A stretch of DNA of 64,000 bases from Combretum micranthum. Taxonomy: Eukaryota > Streptophyta > Magnoliopsida > Myrtales > Combretaceae. Both the position numbers and the translations under genes were made by a program. The stretch is taken from the NCBI GenBank assembly GCA_024138025.1, contig JAMXBD010002262.1:62001-126000 (forward strand). Direction: 5' to 3'. Numbering within the stretch: position 1 is the first letter of the stretch; each line of letters starts with the position of its first letter. Below the pieces are notes generated by a model. That model worked only from the letters and a program-made list of their open reading frames with translations, was not told the origin of the DNA and did not search any database. This document shows, one piece after another, positions 10,632-21,924 of the stretch.

Positions 10632-12782
10632 ATGAAAAGGAATTGCCAGATTAACAACTTGTCTCATCTGAAAAAACTTGATTGCCATCACTTGATGAAC
10701 ACAATCTTCACTTTTCTCCTATGTGCAGTAGTGGTAGTTAAACCAGCATACATGGCAGTTGAAACAACCTTCAACTGCAATTCTTTAGATGAAGAAGTTC
10801 AAGCAAATGGAGTCGGCATGAAATGCCCCAGTCCTGGCACCACGAATTTCATTAGCACATGTACCTGCATCTTTCATAGAAATCATACACAACATTTTCC
10901 ACTCTCTTCTGGTCCTAAATTTGTTCGCCTTTATTTCACTCAACCTCCATATTCAGACACATCAAAAGCATTGTTTACCATCATGCTCGGAAAGTATTAC
11001 TTATTCAGACTCTAACTATAATTTTGCAACCGACCCTTTAAGTAAAGACACTATCATCAGGGAGCTCCTGGATAAATGACACTAACTACCTCACTAATGA
11101 TAAAGGAACTAAAAAAATAAAAAAAGTCTAAAGTTGATATCAAGTATTATGCACGGGTACACCCATATACAGCACTCAAAAAGGTATATTCCATAGCTAG
11201 AGTGCTATCTTCTTTCACACGGGGAAATATCAGCTGGTCATTCTTGTAGAATTAGGATTCTATTATCTCATTAGGTTTCACTTTTATGAGACTAGGAGAA
11301 ACACTTTTCGAGTTAATGGAAGATATTTCCATATCTATATTAATAACAAAATGGCTGAAGATCAAGCAGATCATTAGCCGGAGTAGTGGGAGTGGTATTC
11401 CCATCCATAAAGACTATTTTGTCAAGAGTTCCACACATGATCAGACTACAGAGGATCTGGTTATATCCCTGCATGTTGATACTGAATTTTCAGCAAGTTA
11501 TGCCCCTGCAATTTTGAATGGATTAGAAATTTTCAGATCATCTGACTCTAGGGGCAACCTTGCTGGGATTTATAGTTTGAAACAAAGCATACCATGACAT
11601 CTGACAAGATCACTGCATGTCAGGTGATAGTAATCCTGTTCTTTGGCGACCTTTTCTCGTTCATTCCCATAATCCATCTTCAATGTTGGTTCCTTTACCT
11701 TAAACTAAAGTTAAGGAGTCCTAGTCAAGAATCAAATGGTTGACGATGATTCTCACTCACAGCCATGAAGTTGGCAACCAATAATTTTTCAGACTCTTTT
11801 CTCATAGGATTAGTGGATTTGGAAAAGTTTATAAGGGCTTCTTTAAGGAAAATGATGCTTTTGTTGCCATAAAGTGTGCAAATCCTATTTCACACCAAGG
11901 TTTACAAGAGTTTCAGACAGATATCAATGCTCTCCAAGCTGCGTCACCGCCATCTTGTCTCCCTGATTGGTTACCGCATGGAGGGCAAAGAAATGATACC
12001 TGTATACAATTTTATGCAGCATGTTACCTTATGTGACCATCTCTGCAAGTCTTAAAATCCTCCACTTCATTGGATTAAAAGGCTCAAAATTTGTATTAGT
12101 GCAGCTAGAGGATTGCAGTACCTTCACACACGATCAAAGCAGCCAATCATCCATCGCGATGTGAAAAGCACTAACGTATTGTTGGAAAATGAGTGGGAAG
12201 CCAAGGTTTCTGATTTCGGTTTATCAAAAATTTGGCCTGACATGATCAATCAATCCAAAACACATGTAAGCATTATGGTGAAAGGAAGCATTGGATATGT
12301 GGATCTTGAGTACTACTGTCGCATGAAATTAACCGAAAAGTCTGATGTGTGTTCCTTTGGAGTGGTTTTATTTAAGGTGCTAAGTGGGAAACTAGTTGTA
12401 CCACCAATGGAAGAACACGAAGACGAAGCAATCAATTTTGCTGCATTGGCTGTTAAATGTCATCGGAAGGGTACATGGGATCAAGTGATTAATCCTTTCC
12501 TTATATGAAAGATTAGCTTAGACTACTTTAAAACATTCACAAATGGGAAAGTGGTGTTTAGCTGACAGAGGGCGTGAGAGACCATCAATAGGAGTAGTGC
12601 TCAGCAATTTGGAGTTGGCCTTGCAACAACAATGCTATGTTGATAAGCATCGTCATTCACCTAGCATAGTCTATAATCCCAATTCAAAGACAGTAGCAAA
12701 TCATGACATATTGGTAGGCACGTGCAATTCTAATCAACATTTGGCGATAGAGTTTTCAGAAATCCTTCACCCTAATGGGTGA
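10632..12782 (+). pseudogene. CrRLK1L (FERONIA-type malectin-like) receptor kinase pseudogene
   Basis: Relic of a single-pass plasma-membrane receptor kinase of the kind that senses cell-wall state or RALF peptides. A hydrophobic signal peptide lies near residues 25-40 of the first open part (10632-11015). The malectin-like ectodomain follows: GPKFVRLYF, ALFTIMLGKY, then in another frame SGSGIPIHKDYFV and APAILNGLEIF with GNLAGIYS (11286-11590). A membrane segment seems to lie about 11610-11700. The kinase keeps VAIK (about 11865), HRDVKSTNVLL, DFGLSK and KSDVCSFGVVLF, so it was an RD kinase. Multiple shifts and stops (about 11014, 11750-11830, 11930-12060, 12506) and a changed activation-loop end (GYVDLEYY where DPEYY is usual) mark it as dead. 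CrRLK1L genes are commonly intronless, which fits. Full family length is about 800-900 residues, so nearly the whole gene is represented. Confidence 0.9.
12113..12782 (+). pseudogene. Best-preserved kinase part of the CrRLK1L relic
   Basis: Sub-region of the pseudogene above. 12113-12508 is open for 131 codons: catalytic loop HRDVKSTNVLL (about 12152-12184), DFGLSK (about 12212-12229), GSIGYVDLEYY (about 12287-12319), the subdomain IX SDV (about 12341). A stop at 12506-12508 is followed by a shift into 12543-12782, which holds the C-lobe end GKWCLADRGRERPSIGVVL (normally A..CL...G..RP.M..V). The survival of 131 open codons suggests that decay here is moderate. Confidence 0.88.
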
Positions 12783-13060
12783 TGATTAGAAAGTTCTACT
12801 CTACCTAGATGTTGAATATGTCGGGGATAAAAAATTTTCAATTTACTAATAGTTTTAAGAAGAGGATTCACATGCCCAAAGAAAAAATTGAAATGGATGT
12901 AACATTGTTCTATGTTTTTTATTCTCAATGACATGAATCCAAGAGAGCCTTATAAGATATGGTTATATTTATACAAAATTAATAGCTAAAGAAAAAAAAT
13001 GAATCAACAAATATTGATGTGATCATTCTCATAAAATTAGCCTTGATTATTGATGTGTTC
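12783..13060. other. Region downstream of the kinase relic
   Basis: About 280 bp without a recognisable gene; probably the old 3' flank of the CrRLK1L gene up to the copia fragment. Confidence 0.4.
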
Positions 13061-13228
13061 GAATCCCATAAGATCAGCATTTTTCATCTAGAATGAGATT
13101 ATCTTTCGACCATGACTCCTCACATATTCATAAGGGTCATTCAGCCCCATCAAAACTTATATAAGTCTTATTCTATTTTCAAATTCAGTAAGTCCTCGGA
13201 AATCACAAGAACAACCAACCATAGGTCC
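13061..13228 (-). pseudogene. Copia gag relic, third piece
   Basis: Minus strand reads CSCDFRGLTEFENRIR, then LMGLNDPYEYVRSHG, typical of the gag (UBN2/retrotran_gag) region of plant Ty1/copia elements, where a CTCG..K...YLE.E....FLMGLND.Y..VR pattern is usual. It continues the fragment at 15410-15626, separated by inserted element F. A stop interrupts it. Confidence 0.72.
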
Positions 13229-13769
13229 TAACATAGTGTACAAGTAAATAGATTATCGCAAACCATTGAATTGTGTATAATTACTGATTTGTAATCTTCA
13301 AAAGCCTATCGATTCAAAGAATACCTAGGCAATTGGCATCAAATAACAAGATTCCACACAAAAGATATGAAATTTAGGATAAAAAGCAAGACGATCCTAT
13401 GAAATTTTCATTCAAAGATAGATAACCAATAATTGTCCTTTCTATGCCTTAGGGTTACATTATAAAGGAGCAAACAAAACAAAAAAAAAAAATATATATA
13501 TATATATATTCATAAAAAATTAAACAAGATACATCGCAATAAGTTGGCAGTTATAACTCAAAGCTAGTGGCCTTGGTGATGGCTTTAAATTTCTTGAATC
13601 TATACACGTTGAATGCTGCCTTAAGGCGATGGCTTCTATTCTTATGTCGGTGATGTAAATCACCAAAGTTGGCGGCATAAGAAGCTGCCAAAATTGTTTC
13701 AACACATGTTCTTCACCCATCATATGTCACTTCTCCAATTAGTTATATCAAATCTCTTCCTCTGCATCA
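13229..13769 (-). repeat. 3' LTR of element F
   Basis: Matches 14869-15409 along its full length, including tatcgattcaaagaat, an (AT)n run (about 13492-13510), and the stretch ttaaatttcttgaatct. Differences are scattered substitutions. Confidence 0.88.
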
Positions 13770-13814
13770 TACTCTCCTGATTGGAAAAAATTCCCTTGGA
13801 TTTTAACTATCTCG

Positions 13815-14608
13815 TCAGATCCATTTGAGTTTAAAAGAATAAATACTAGAAGGGGGGAGATTAGTACTGTGCATGATAGCATGGTTGTGTGCAAATTCAA
13901 CTAGATTTACCTTTTGATTCCAACTTCTCACATGTTCACCCATGAAGCTCCTTAACTCTTCCACAACATGAACCCTACCACGCTCATGTGGCAAATATGC
14001 ATATGACCCTTCTTCACTTATTGAAGCAAACACAATATTAAAATCACAAATCTTGTCCTCAATTATCCTAAGAGTCATACATGAATTCCTACCTAGTAGA
14101 TTCACTCTATCATCTCCTAGCACCATTTCCTGTTCATCAGCATAAAAATAAAAAATTGGTTCACCAACACTATCTGGCTCAAAAATTTAATCCTTTTCAT
14201 CATCAACATAAGTGTCGACAATTGGCTTTTCATCAGCCTCAAATACATCTTCTTCTTCACAATGTTCTTCATCATAAATTGGTTCATCATTACTTCCTGC
14301 TTTAAAGACAACATCATATTCTTCCTCCTCAACTTCATAAAAAATAAATTTCTCATTTCCCTCAACCTCAAAGACATTATCAAATTCTAGGATCTCTACT
14401 TTCATCCCTATTTCCCAACGACTACTATCTTTCTTAACATGCAGCCTATCCTGCTTGCATGGTAATTCATCAAAAAACCCTCCTCAATAGAAGACGAGTC
14501 ATCATCTGATTCTTAGAAACCTACATCAGGCATCAGATCAATATTAAGGTTCTTACCTCTATTTTGATTCACCATAAACACCTCCATCCTCTCTGGCATC
14601 AGATTACG
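13815..14608 (-). pseudogene. Element F internal ORF: acidic protein ending in integrase-like remnant
   Basis: Minus strand; starting from MPERMEVFMVNQNRG (about 14600), one frame runs about 260 codons with only two internal TAA codons (about 14510 and 14192). The middle is very acidic (YEVEEEEYDVV, DEEHCEEEDVFEADEK, 14187-14405). The end (13815-14126) contains SWNQKVNLVEFAHNHAIMHST, which resembles the integrase segment W...L..VEFAYN...H.ST of gypsy elements and the corresponding part of element G. So a non-pol acidic region is joined to a piece of integrase. Frame retention is unusual in this window, but there is no basis for a function. Confidence 0.65.
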
Positions 14609-14868
14609 GTTTTGTTCCCATCTAGGGTTTTCATCCCTTTGAGTCCCCATCAATGCACCCATTCTTTTTTGTAAATTGATCCACAATCACATTCATTTGG
14701 CGTTCCATTGTGCCCATCTATTCATTAATGATCTGTTTGATCCATCTATCTAGGTCATCATGACCACAAGTTTCATCTACTACAGCGTGACGTTGATTGC
14801 CTTGTCATTTGGGAAGCATCTTCTCTAAGACCGAAATCTCTAAGATCGAACCTAGCTTTGGTACGTAC
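14609..14868 (-). pseudogene. Element F gag-like 5' part and primer site
   Basis: Minus strand, upstream of the acidic ORF, short pieces such as DDLDRWIKQIINE and MERQMNVIVDQF in one frame resemble the coiled-coil start of a gypsy gag, with stops between. At 14855-14864 the minus strand reads TACCAAAGCT, resembling the TATCAGAGCT of the tRNA-Met primer site, a few bases inside the 5' LTR. Confidence 0.5.
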
Positions 14869-15409
14869 TGACGTAGCGTAGAAGGAAATAGATTATCACA
14901 AACCATTGAATTGCGCACAATGATTGGTTTGTGATCTTCAAAAGGCCTATCGATTCAAAGAATAACTAGGCAATTGGCATCAAATAATAAGATCCTACAT
15001 AAAAGAGTAGGACAACTCTATGAAATTTTCATTCAAAGATAGATAATTGATAATCGTCCTTTCATATGCCCTAAGGCATACATTATAAAACATCAAACAA
15101 TATATATATATATATATATAATTTGTAAAAAATTAAACAAGATATGCCGTTAGTAAGGTAACAACTTATAACTCAAAGCTATGAGCCTTTATTACAAAAG
15201 CTGGAAGCTTTGGCGACGGCTTTAAATTTCTTGAATCTGTACATGTTGAACGCTGGCTGAAGACCGGTGACCTTTGTTTTTACGTCAACGGCATAGATCA
15301 CCATAGCTGTTGGTGTACAGAAGCTACCAGTGTTGTTTCAACACATGTTCTTCCACCCATCCTATGCTACTCCTCCAATTAGTTATATCCCATCTCTTTC
15401 GCTACATCA
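14869..15409 (-). repeat. 5' LTR of element F
   Basis: Begins tgacgtagcgtagaag (plus strand), the same terminal hexamer as element E. Contains an (AT)n run at about 15102-15120, in the same place as the other copy. Confidence 0.88.
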
Positions 15410-15626
15410 AGTCTATGTATATACTCAGGCATTCTGGTTAAACTAGCTAATTCATCCCTCAATTTTTTTTTATTGTTATATGCAGTAATTGGAGCCTGTC
15501 TTTAGCCCAAATTCACAATTTCGTGTTGAATTTGATATAACAATCCACCATTAGTTTGACTATATCTTTCTACGACGTCTTCCCAAAGCTCCTTTACTGA
15601 GTTAAAATACATGAAACCATCAGCTG
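15410..15626 (-). pseudogene. Copia gag relic, second piece
   Basis: Minus strand: ADGFMYFNSVKELWEDVVERY, then NGGLLYQIQHEIVNL and, after a short break, RDELASLTRMPEYIH. This is the core of a Ty1/copia gag (the ..AKELW..L..RY...N...LYQLQ..I pattern). Its upstream part is at 20225-20395, beyond solo LTR H, and its downstream part at 13061-13228, beyond element F. Confidence 0.85.
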
Positions 15627-18600
15627 TGTCACGCCCTGAAGGGTACATTAAATGTGGTAGTCCGCCGTACACAATATTAAAGTCTAGGAATGACCACCTC
15701 AATCATGCAAAGGCTTCCATACTATGTATAAGGCGACTAACACATGAAGGAGACACATCGGAGTGATATTTTATATTGATATAACTTGAGTAACAATGTA
15801 AAGGAAATACAATTCACTATACTTCAATTACAATTCATCAAAGATTTCACTACATAAAACTATTACAAAACAATTCACAAGACCTAGCGATCTTCAAGTA
15901 TTCTTACTTCCTGCCAAAACCCTGACGTCATACTCCACTCCAGACATCACGGTCCCCAAGTAGCATTCTTCCGTCAAGCTGTTTATTCAAACATCTATTA
16001 GGGTATAAGTCACACTAGCTTAGTGAGAGTTCCCTTAATTCCGTACCATAAAAAGCAAGTTATAAATCATCCATATGCTATGCATGAACAAATACATGAG
16101 CAGACAATTATGTATGGGGATCTGGAACCCATACACAGAATGATTTACGCTCTCCGTATCTAAGGTTGGGGATAGTATTGAAAGTCTACACGACCGCTAC
16201 TAGTCCCCAAGCCCCCAAGCTCGTAGCACTCAACTGGCTAGGCTCATACATGGGATGCATCCCGGTGCGCTTTAGTTCCCTATGAATGAACTCTGATACG
16301 GGTCTCATTCTCCAAACGAGTCCTCGGACCATATCGATCGACTTACGTAGGAGTAGCATGCTACCAAATGCAACTTTTGATGCGATGCATGACCAATTTA
16401 ATTTTTGCTTGGGTCAAATTATTCATACATTCTTTAGAGTGACCAACCAATATCATACACATAAACAGAAATAATATGAACAGTGCAATTATCCAATCAA
16501 ATCATGGTTTCTATATGCTTTAGTATTATTTGGCATACATACATCAAAGTCTCATCGATTATCCCATCCCCATTCATATTGGCTTTTATCTTGTTCCTAT
16601 AATTCTAATGCAACTAGCTACAAGCACAAACAAGGTAACAAAATAAGAAGAAAACTCACATGTCCATTGGACTCCGGTCTTTTGATCATAATAGTCGGGT
16701 GGCAACGAATCCTCGAAAGCAAAGACACCTAAGGAAAGAAATACCCAAATGAGTATTTCAACTCAAAACAAATCCATTCTATCTCATATAAACTATCAAA
16801 TTCGTAATTCTCGTCCTATGTGGGAATCCAACTTAAAACAGCCATAACTTGGTCATTTTAACTCGGAATTTAGCAAATTATATACCGATTTCTATCTACT
16901 TCGAAAATCTATCTAATTCTAATATCATATTTAATTTTTGAAAACTTTGAAGCTTTGAAAAGATCTGATCAGTTCAGATTAGTAGCGAAAACTAAATTGG
17001 AAAATTGATTTTGTGAAAGTTTATGAAGTTTCTACTATCCAAAGCAAGTATACATGCAATATGAACAAGTTACTATCATAAATGATATATCATGAGATAT
17101 ATATGTACATGTTCTTGATGATATTGAATAAAAGAGATTTTTAGAAAACTTTTTCCTTATAAGACTTCATGAAAAATCAACTTAGAAAGACTAGTCTTGT
17201 ATTCTTGACAATTCTCACTTGTTTTTAGAAAAAATTCCTTGATAAAATTTATTTATTCTTGTTAAAATTAAGCCTTCATTGTGTATATTCCTTAAGGCCT
17301 TTGTTTTTCAATAAAAATTTCCATTTTACACTTTGTAAACATGTTTTTAAATATGGTTCATCCCAAAATCCGAATTTTATAATTTTTTTTTTTTTTTTGT
17401 GGTGATTCATTTAAGTAAACTCATTTGATACTTAGAAACTTAAGGCTCAATCATACCTAGCCACTAAGGACTTCATTTCTTTAGTAAAACTTTCATTTTG
17501 AGTTTGAAAAATAGGGGTTTTCATACCATTACTCCATTATTAAATTTATTAAAATGACAAGCAACTCAAATTTTCCTACTTTATTTCTACTCTTTGTTCT
17601 ACATATTTTTCTTAGCAAATCTCATTTTAACTTATAAAAATCATTACTTGATGATATCTATGACCTATTCTTCATTTTTCATATAAAACACAAGTTTTGG
17701 AGTTGATAAAAGGGTTTTTAAGGCATGGTCTTGAAACCATCCGAATTTCACAAGGTTAGATAAAACTCAAATTTTATACTTTGTAATCTCTTCCTATTTT
17801 AAGAATCTCTATTAGTAGATCTACCATTTACTTATCAAAAACATCTCCTATTGATCCTATTCCATAAGCCTTTCATTTTTTAAACAAATTCTTCATTTTG
17901 GTATTGAAAAATGGGTTTCCGAAATTGGTCTTGGTTGAGATCGAATATACAAAATTTGTTTTGGACATAACTTTTGATAAAATCCATCTAAACTTATGAA
18001 AATTCATCCCTTACATATCCTATCTTAAGAGCCTTTTATATCTTGAATAAAGACTTCATTTCGGCTTTTGGAAATAGGTGTTTAAATAATGGTTATTTTC
18101 AAATCCGAATTTTGAAAAATTCATTTGAGTTTGTTTTCTTTGTAAAACTCATTTAGTCTTTCAAAAACCATTTCTAATCAAACCTACCCCTTAAGGCTTC
18201 CATTTTTTAATAAAAATCTTATTTTGAAGTTGAAAAATGGGTGTTCACATTTCAAATTCTTTTATTATGAATTTAAAACTTATTTTGAGATTGAAATATA
18301 ACTTTTGTAAACTTACCTTTGTTTTGAAAATATTCCTTAGTAGATCTAAACTTTACTCATCAAGATCATTCATTTATGATATTATTCCATAAGCCTTCAT
18401 TTTAAATGAAAAATACACATTTTGAAGTTGAAAAATAGCTTTTCTAAATATGGTTCCCTTTTTATCCAAATTTTCAAAAATGATTTTTGTTGAAACTATA
18501 ATAGATTTGGAGCTTTCTAATACTTTTCTACTATCATCAAGCTATTAAAAGTTATTTAAGAACATAAAACAAAAGTCTAAATGCATTTATGAACTTAAAA

Positions 18601-20224
18601 CAACTAAATCTAGTTTACTATACTAGTTATAAATGTATGAACACTATGATGGTTATTTGAATGATGAATATGCACAAATTATTAGCAATAACAACATAAC
18701 TTGAAAATAAAACAAAATAATAGTAAAATAACTTAAATAACAAGATCTATAACATTGTGATGGCAAGGATCTCATGTTCAAGTGTTTCTACATTCCTAGC
18801 TTGAAGCTCATGGGGATTTTGTGTGGAATCACTCATGAATGAACTTGCCATTATATGTTTTAAGATAATAAAGTATACATCTATTACCTATTGGAAGATT
18901 GGAACAAGAAACTTGAAGAAAAATATGTGAATGTGTATGTATATGTGTGTTCGGTTTTGGCAAGGAAGAGGAAGAGAGAAAGAAAAATTTTTGCAAGAGT
19001 TTTGCTTTGTAAAAAGTGAGAAAGTGAGAGGAAGTTGGTATAAAGGAGTGTATATAGACTTGTGGATTAGGGTTTGTGTAATAAAGGAAATAAAATAAAA
19101 TAAATTGGAGTGAGGAGAGAGAGAGGGAGTTGCGCCGTTTGGAGTAGGGAAGAGAGAGGGAGTTGTTTGAGTTGTGTTGTGTAAGATTCAAAATTAATTA
19201 AGTAATTTAAGTAATAAAGTTATATTGGAAAAGTACATTGTAAGGAAAATGATGAAATTGTAAGAGTAAGATGTAAGGATGTAAGAAATAGGATATGGAT
19301 AGTTGTACTTGTGAATAGTGTAGAAGAAATCAAAAAGTAGATTAGACATTTAAAGTACCGATAGTAATGAAAATACGATAAAAGGTTATAACTGTGACTT
19401 TTTAACTCAAAAAATTATATAACTGATATATTTGGAAATTTATTAAATTACAAGTCTAACGGTACTAATATCATATATTAATATTTCGAGCCCCAGGACA
19501 TGCTTTTCGAAGTTTGTACTCGATGGGTTCGAAATAGATCGAAAATTTGCTAATCTTATCTTTAAAGCATCATAGTATTATTACGAACCAAACTACACCA
19601 TTTACTCATATTTCGACTCCTTGGTTTAGGAATATGAGATTGTCGGATCTAAACTACTTAGGTTTCCTGGTAATTTGTTAACTTAGGTTTTCCAATTGAC
19701 TTTCCGGTTTAGGGTTTGAACTTGATATTACCCTAAAAATTAGGGGTTTACATGAACTACTATATTCTACTTAGGGTTCCCAGGTAATTTTCCAATTTAG
19801 ATCTTTGCGAATTTGGAAATGAGGGTTTATGTTTATACAACACATTTAGTTTGAGAATTTTATTTTAAATTTTATTTTCGTAAGTATTTAATATCTCTTA
19901 ACGTTTTCGGAATTCTTGAATTGGGTTTTATTTCGAAGGTTAATTGTTATTTACTTTTTAATAATTTGTTTTTGGGTTCTATATTACCCGATTTTACAAG
20001 TCAGAATTAAGTATAGAATTTGTCATACGTAGTGGTTTTGGATTTATAGACTATTGAGTTCTTATTTTAGTTTTAAGGATTCTCATTTTCTTAAGATTAA
20101 GAAATTTCTAGATTCGTTCGTGATTTAGGACTACTCGAAGTTCGGTTTTAATTTGGAGTCATTTTTAGAGTTTATTTTCGATGTTTATTTTGAAATTATT
20201 TACTGAAATTTTCCGAGGCTTACA
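15627..20224 (-). mobile_element. Solo LTR H of a gypsy element (4.6 kb)
   Basis: On the minus strand it starts TGTAAGCCTCGGAAAATTT (20224) and ends ...cttcagggcgtgaca (15627). Ends match element B (TGTAAGCC.../...ggggcgtgaca) and D, and the region around 16730-16770 (plus) is the reverse complement of the B segment gaaatactcatttgggtatttctttc. Flanks agctg (15622-15626) and aactg (20225-20229) are a 5-bp target duplication with one change, and the copia gag reads through both flanks. No pol, primer site or polypurine tract is present, so this is a solo LTR. It is about 950 bp longer than the B LTR, largely through extra copies of an internal repeat. Short minus ORFs such as 18829-19191 are low-complexity and not genes. 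Confidence 0.88.
17290..18450. repeat. Degenerate tandem repeats inside solo LTR H
   Basis: Six or seven units, spaced roughly 160-200 bp, each with a recognisable core: (plus strand) ctt/gtc/cattttg..gttgaaaaatgggtttt, at about 17310, 17508, 17708, 17908, 18076, 18233 and 18430, each preceded by a cata/ccta..aaggcttt/cat phrase. Element B LTRs carry about four units of the same kind (36815-37440 and 46960-47570). Confidence 0.75.
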
Positions 20225-20395
20225 AACTGATTCCTTAGTCATAGTGTTTAATATCCAATACTTGATCATATAATCACATCAATTCCATTTCTAAATTTCA
20301 ATATGTTACCTTCCACTTTCAGACAAGATCCATCAAAGATCACTAGCTTAGACTTGGCTTCTAGGACTGATAGATCTACTCCATCCCAGGAAGTT
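20225..20395 (-). pseudogene. Copia gag relic, first piece
   Basis: Minus strand reads LEAKSKLVIFDGSCLKVEGNI and, after a shift, WILNTMTKESV. In copia gag this is the ALEAK.KLGF.DG..... and ..SWILNS..KEI region that directly precedes the ADGFMYF part found at 15626, so the three fragments make one continuous gag once H and F are removed. Stops and shifts are present. Confidence 0.78.
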
Positions 20396-21149
20396 TAATC
20401 CATTGAAAACAAGTCTAATGGTCAATGTTCTTAGATTGGTGTACTTTATGGAGACGATTGGGAACTAAATTGTTGTTTTTCTACTATTGCACATCCATAA
20501 ATTGATGGGCAAATTGAGGTAGTCGTTAGGATTCTTACTATATTATTGCATATTATAATTCAAAGGAATTTAAAACAATGGGAACAATGTTTGCCACATG
20601 TTAAGTTTGCATATAATCGTGCTGTGCATTTCACTACATCTTATTTATCATTTGAGATTGTGCATGGATTTAACCCTTTGATTTCATTAGATATTCTTTC
20701 TTTGCCTACTAATGAATTTGTTGATCTTGATGGGAAGAAAAAAGACAGATTTTGTTAGAGATTTGCATGCAAAGGTTAGTGCTAAAATTGAGAAGAAAAA
20801 TGAATATTATGCTATGCAAGCCAAGAAAGGACAAATCAAAGTTACTTTTGAACTCAAAGATTGGGTTTAGGTTCATTTGAGGAAGGAAAGGTTTCCTACT
20901 CAAAGAAAGTCCAAGTTACAACCAAGAGGAGATGGACCATTCTAAGTATTGGAGTGCATCAATGACAATGCTTACAGATTAGATTTACCTAGTCAATTTG
21001 GTAATGTTAGTGCTACTTTAAATGTTGCTGACCTTTGTTTATATGATGCAAGAGATTCGATGATGAATCCTCTCAAGGAAGGAAAGAATGATGAGGATCA
21101 AGTAGCAAGAACTACTAAGGAACCAACTAAGCTCAAAGATCCATTATAA
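20396..21149 (+). pseudogene. Gypsy element G: integrase C-terminal half of pol
   Basis: Truncated on the left, where it abuts the copia relic in opposite orientation. Visible: WELNCCFSTIAHP and DGQIEVVVRIL (core end), then HVKFAYNRAVHFTTSYLSFEIVHGFNP (20596-20685, described by its key residues FAYN and HGFNP), a shift near 20745, HLRKERFPTQRKSKLQPRGDGPF (about 20874-20943), CINDNAYRLDLPSQFGNVSATLNVADL and EGKNDEDQ (20949-21149), and GPMTRVRSKHMNEALQGL after a stop. This is the C-terminal module of a plant gypsy integrase lacking an obvious chromodomain, a different lineage from D, A and B. The integrase-like end of the element F ORF resembles the first part of it. Confidence 0.88.
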
Positions 21150-21249
21150 GATATTGGAGGACCAATGACTAGAGTAAGATCAAAGCATATGAATGAAGCT
21201 CTACAAGGATTGATTATAGAGATTCAAGAGAAAGAAGGTATCCAACAAA

Positions 21250-21905
21250 ACTCCAACAAGACTTCAACACAAGTAATAAGCTTATCAATTTGCTAGAAAC
21301 ACTTGTTGAAGATGAAGGCTGCTAGCCTATATTCGGAGAAAGCCAGCATTTAGTGCGGGTTTGTGCCCCACCTCCAACGCCACTAGCTTTGGAAAGTACG
21401 CCGCCAACATATAGCCAGATTACAAAACAATCACAGTTAAAATTTTAACAACCGATGTAAACACTGCCAACTTTAGTACTAAAAACCGCCAACCTTGGCT
21501 ATGTAAGCCACTAGCTTTTGGCCTGTTTATCTTTATTCAAAGTGACTTTTCAAATTTCTTTTTATTTTCTTTGTTTGTTTGTATTCCAAGGTTCTTTTGA
21601 AGCCTATATGAACCCTTGTATGGATGCTTGGTTAGAGATCAGTTGAATGCATATTTTTGAGAGTTTTCTTCCATTTGTGAGGATTTTCTCTTAGTTCTTG
21701 AAAAAGGACTAAATCTGGTTTCTTTGGCGTAGAAGCTTGGGGAAATCTACCTTGATAACTTAGGTTCCAATCAACAGATCTAATTGGGGTTTGATTCCAT
21801 TCTCAATAGCATTGGTTCTAATCACCAATTTAGTTAGAGTCATGTTCCAATCACTTACTTTAATGCGATCCTAAGGTTCTAATTCTATCATTGCATGTCG
21901 AGTCT
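21250..21905 (+). mobile_element. Probable 3' LTR of element G
   Basis: Directly downstream of the pol end. It contains repeated gccagc, gccactagctttgg, gccgccaac and gccaaccttggc motifs, like the GCCAGC/GGCCGCC clusters in the LTRs of E (minus strand) and F, and a later stretch ggcgtagaagcttggg. A second copy is not present, so neither edge is fixed. It ends before the P450 fragment starting near 21925. Confidence 0.5.
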
Positions 21906-21924
21906 TAGGTTTCTATGCCTAAGG

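Larger units (their letters stand above)
13229..15409 (-). mobile_element. Non-autonomous LTR element F
   Basis: Two equal-length direct repeats of 541 bp, 13229-13769 and 14869-15409, enclose 1.1 kb. Ends on the minus strand are TGATG(T/C)AG... and ...CTACGTCA (one copy decayed to CTATGTTA). A tRNA-Met-type primer site inside the right copy gives minus orientation. Flanks ggtcc (13224-13228) and agtct (15410-15414) agree at three of five bases, both differences being transitions, so they are a plausible decayed target duplication. The insertion interrupts a copia gag, whose reading continues on both sides. The ends resemble element E. Confidence 0.85.

Noticed and set aside
14081..14305. Plus-strand H/L/Q-rich ORF
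   Set aside because: Antisense to the acidic ORF of element F.
13492..15120. (AT)n runs at 13492-13510 and 15102-15120 as independent microsatellites
   Set aside because: They occupy the same position in the two LTRs of element F and so are one ancestral run; likewise 29205-29230 and 52950-52973 in element A.
18829..19191. 120-codon minus ORF rich in S, H, T, N
   Set aside because: Lies in solo LTR H; composition follows CT-rich leader sequence of the LTR, comparable to the CT-rich part of B at 34020-34280.
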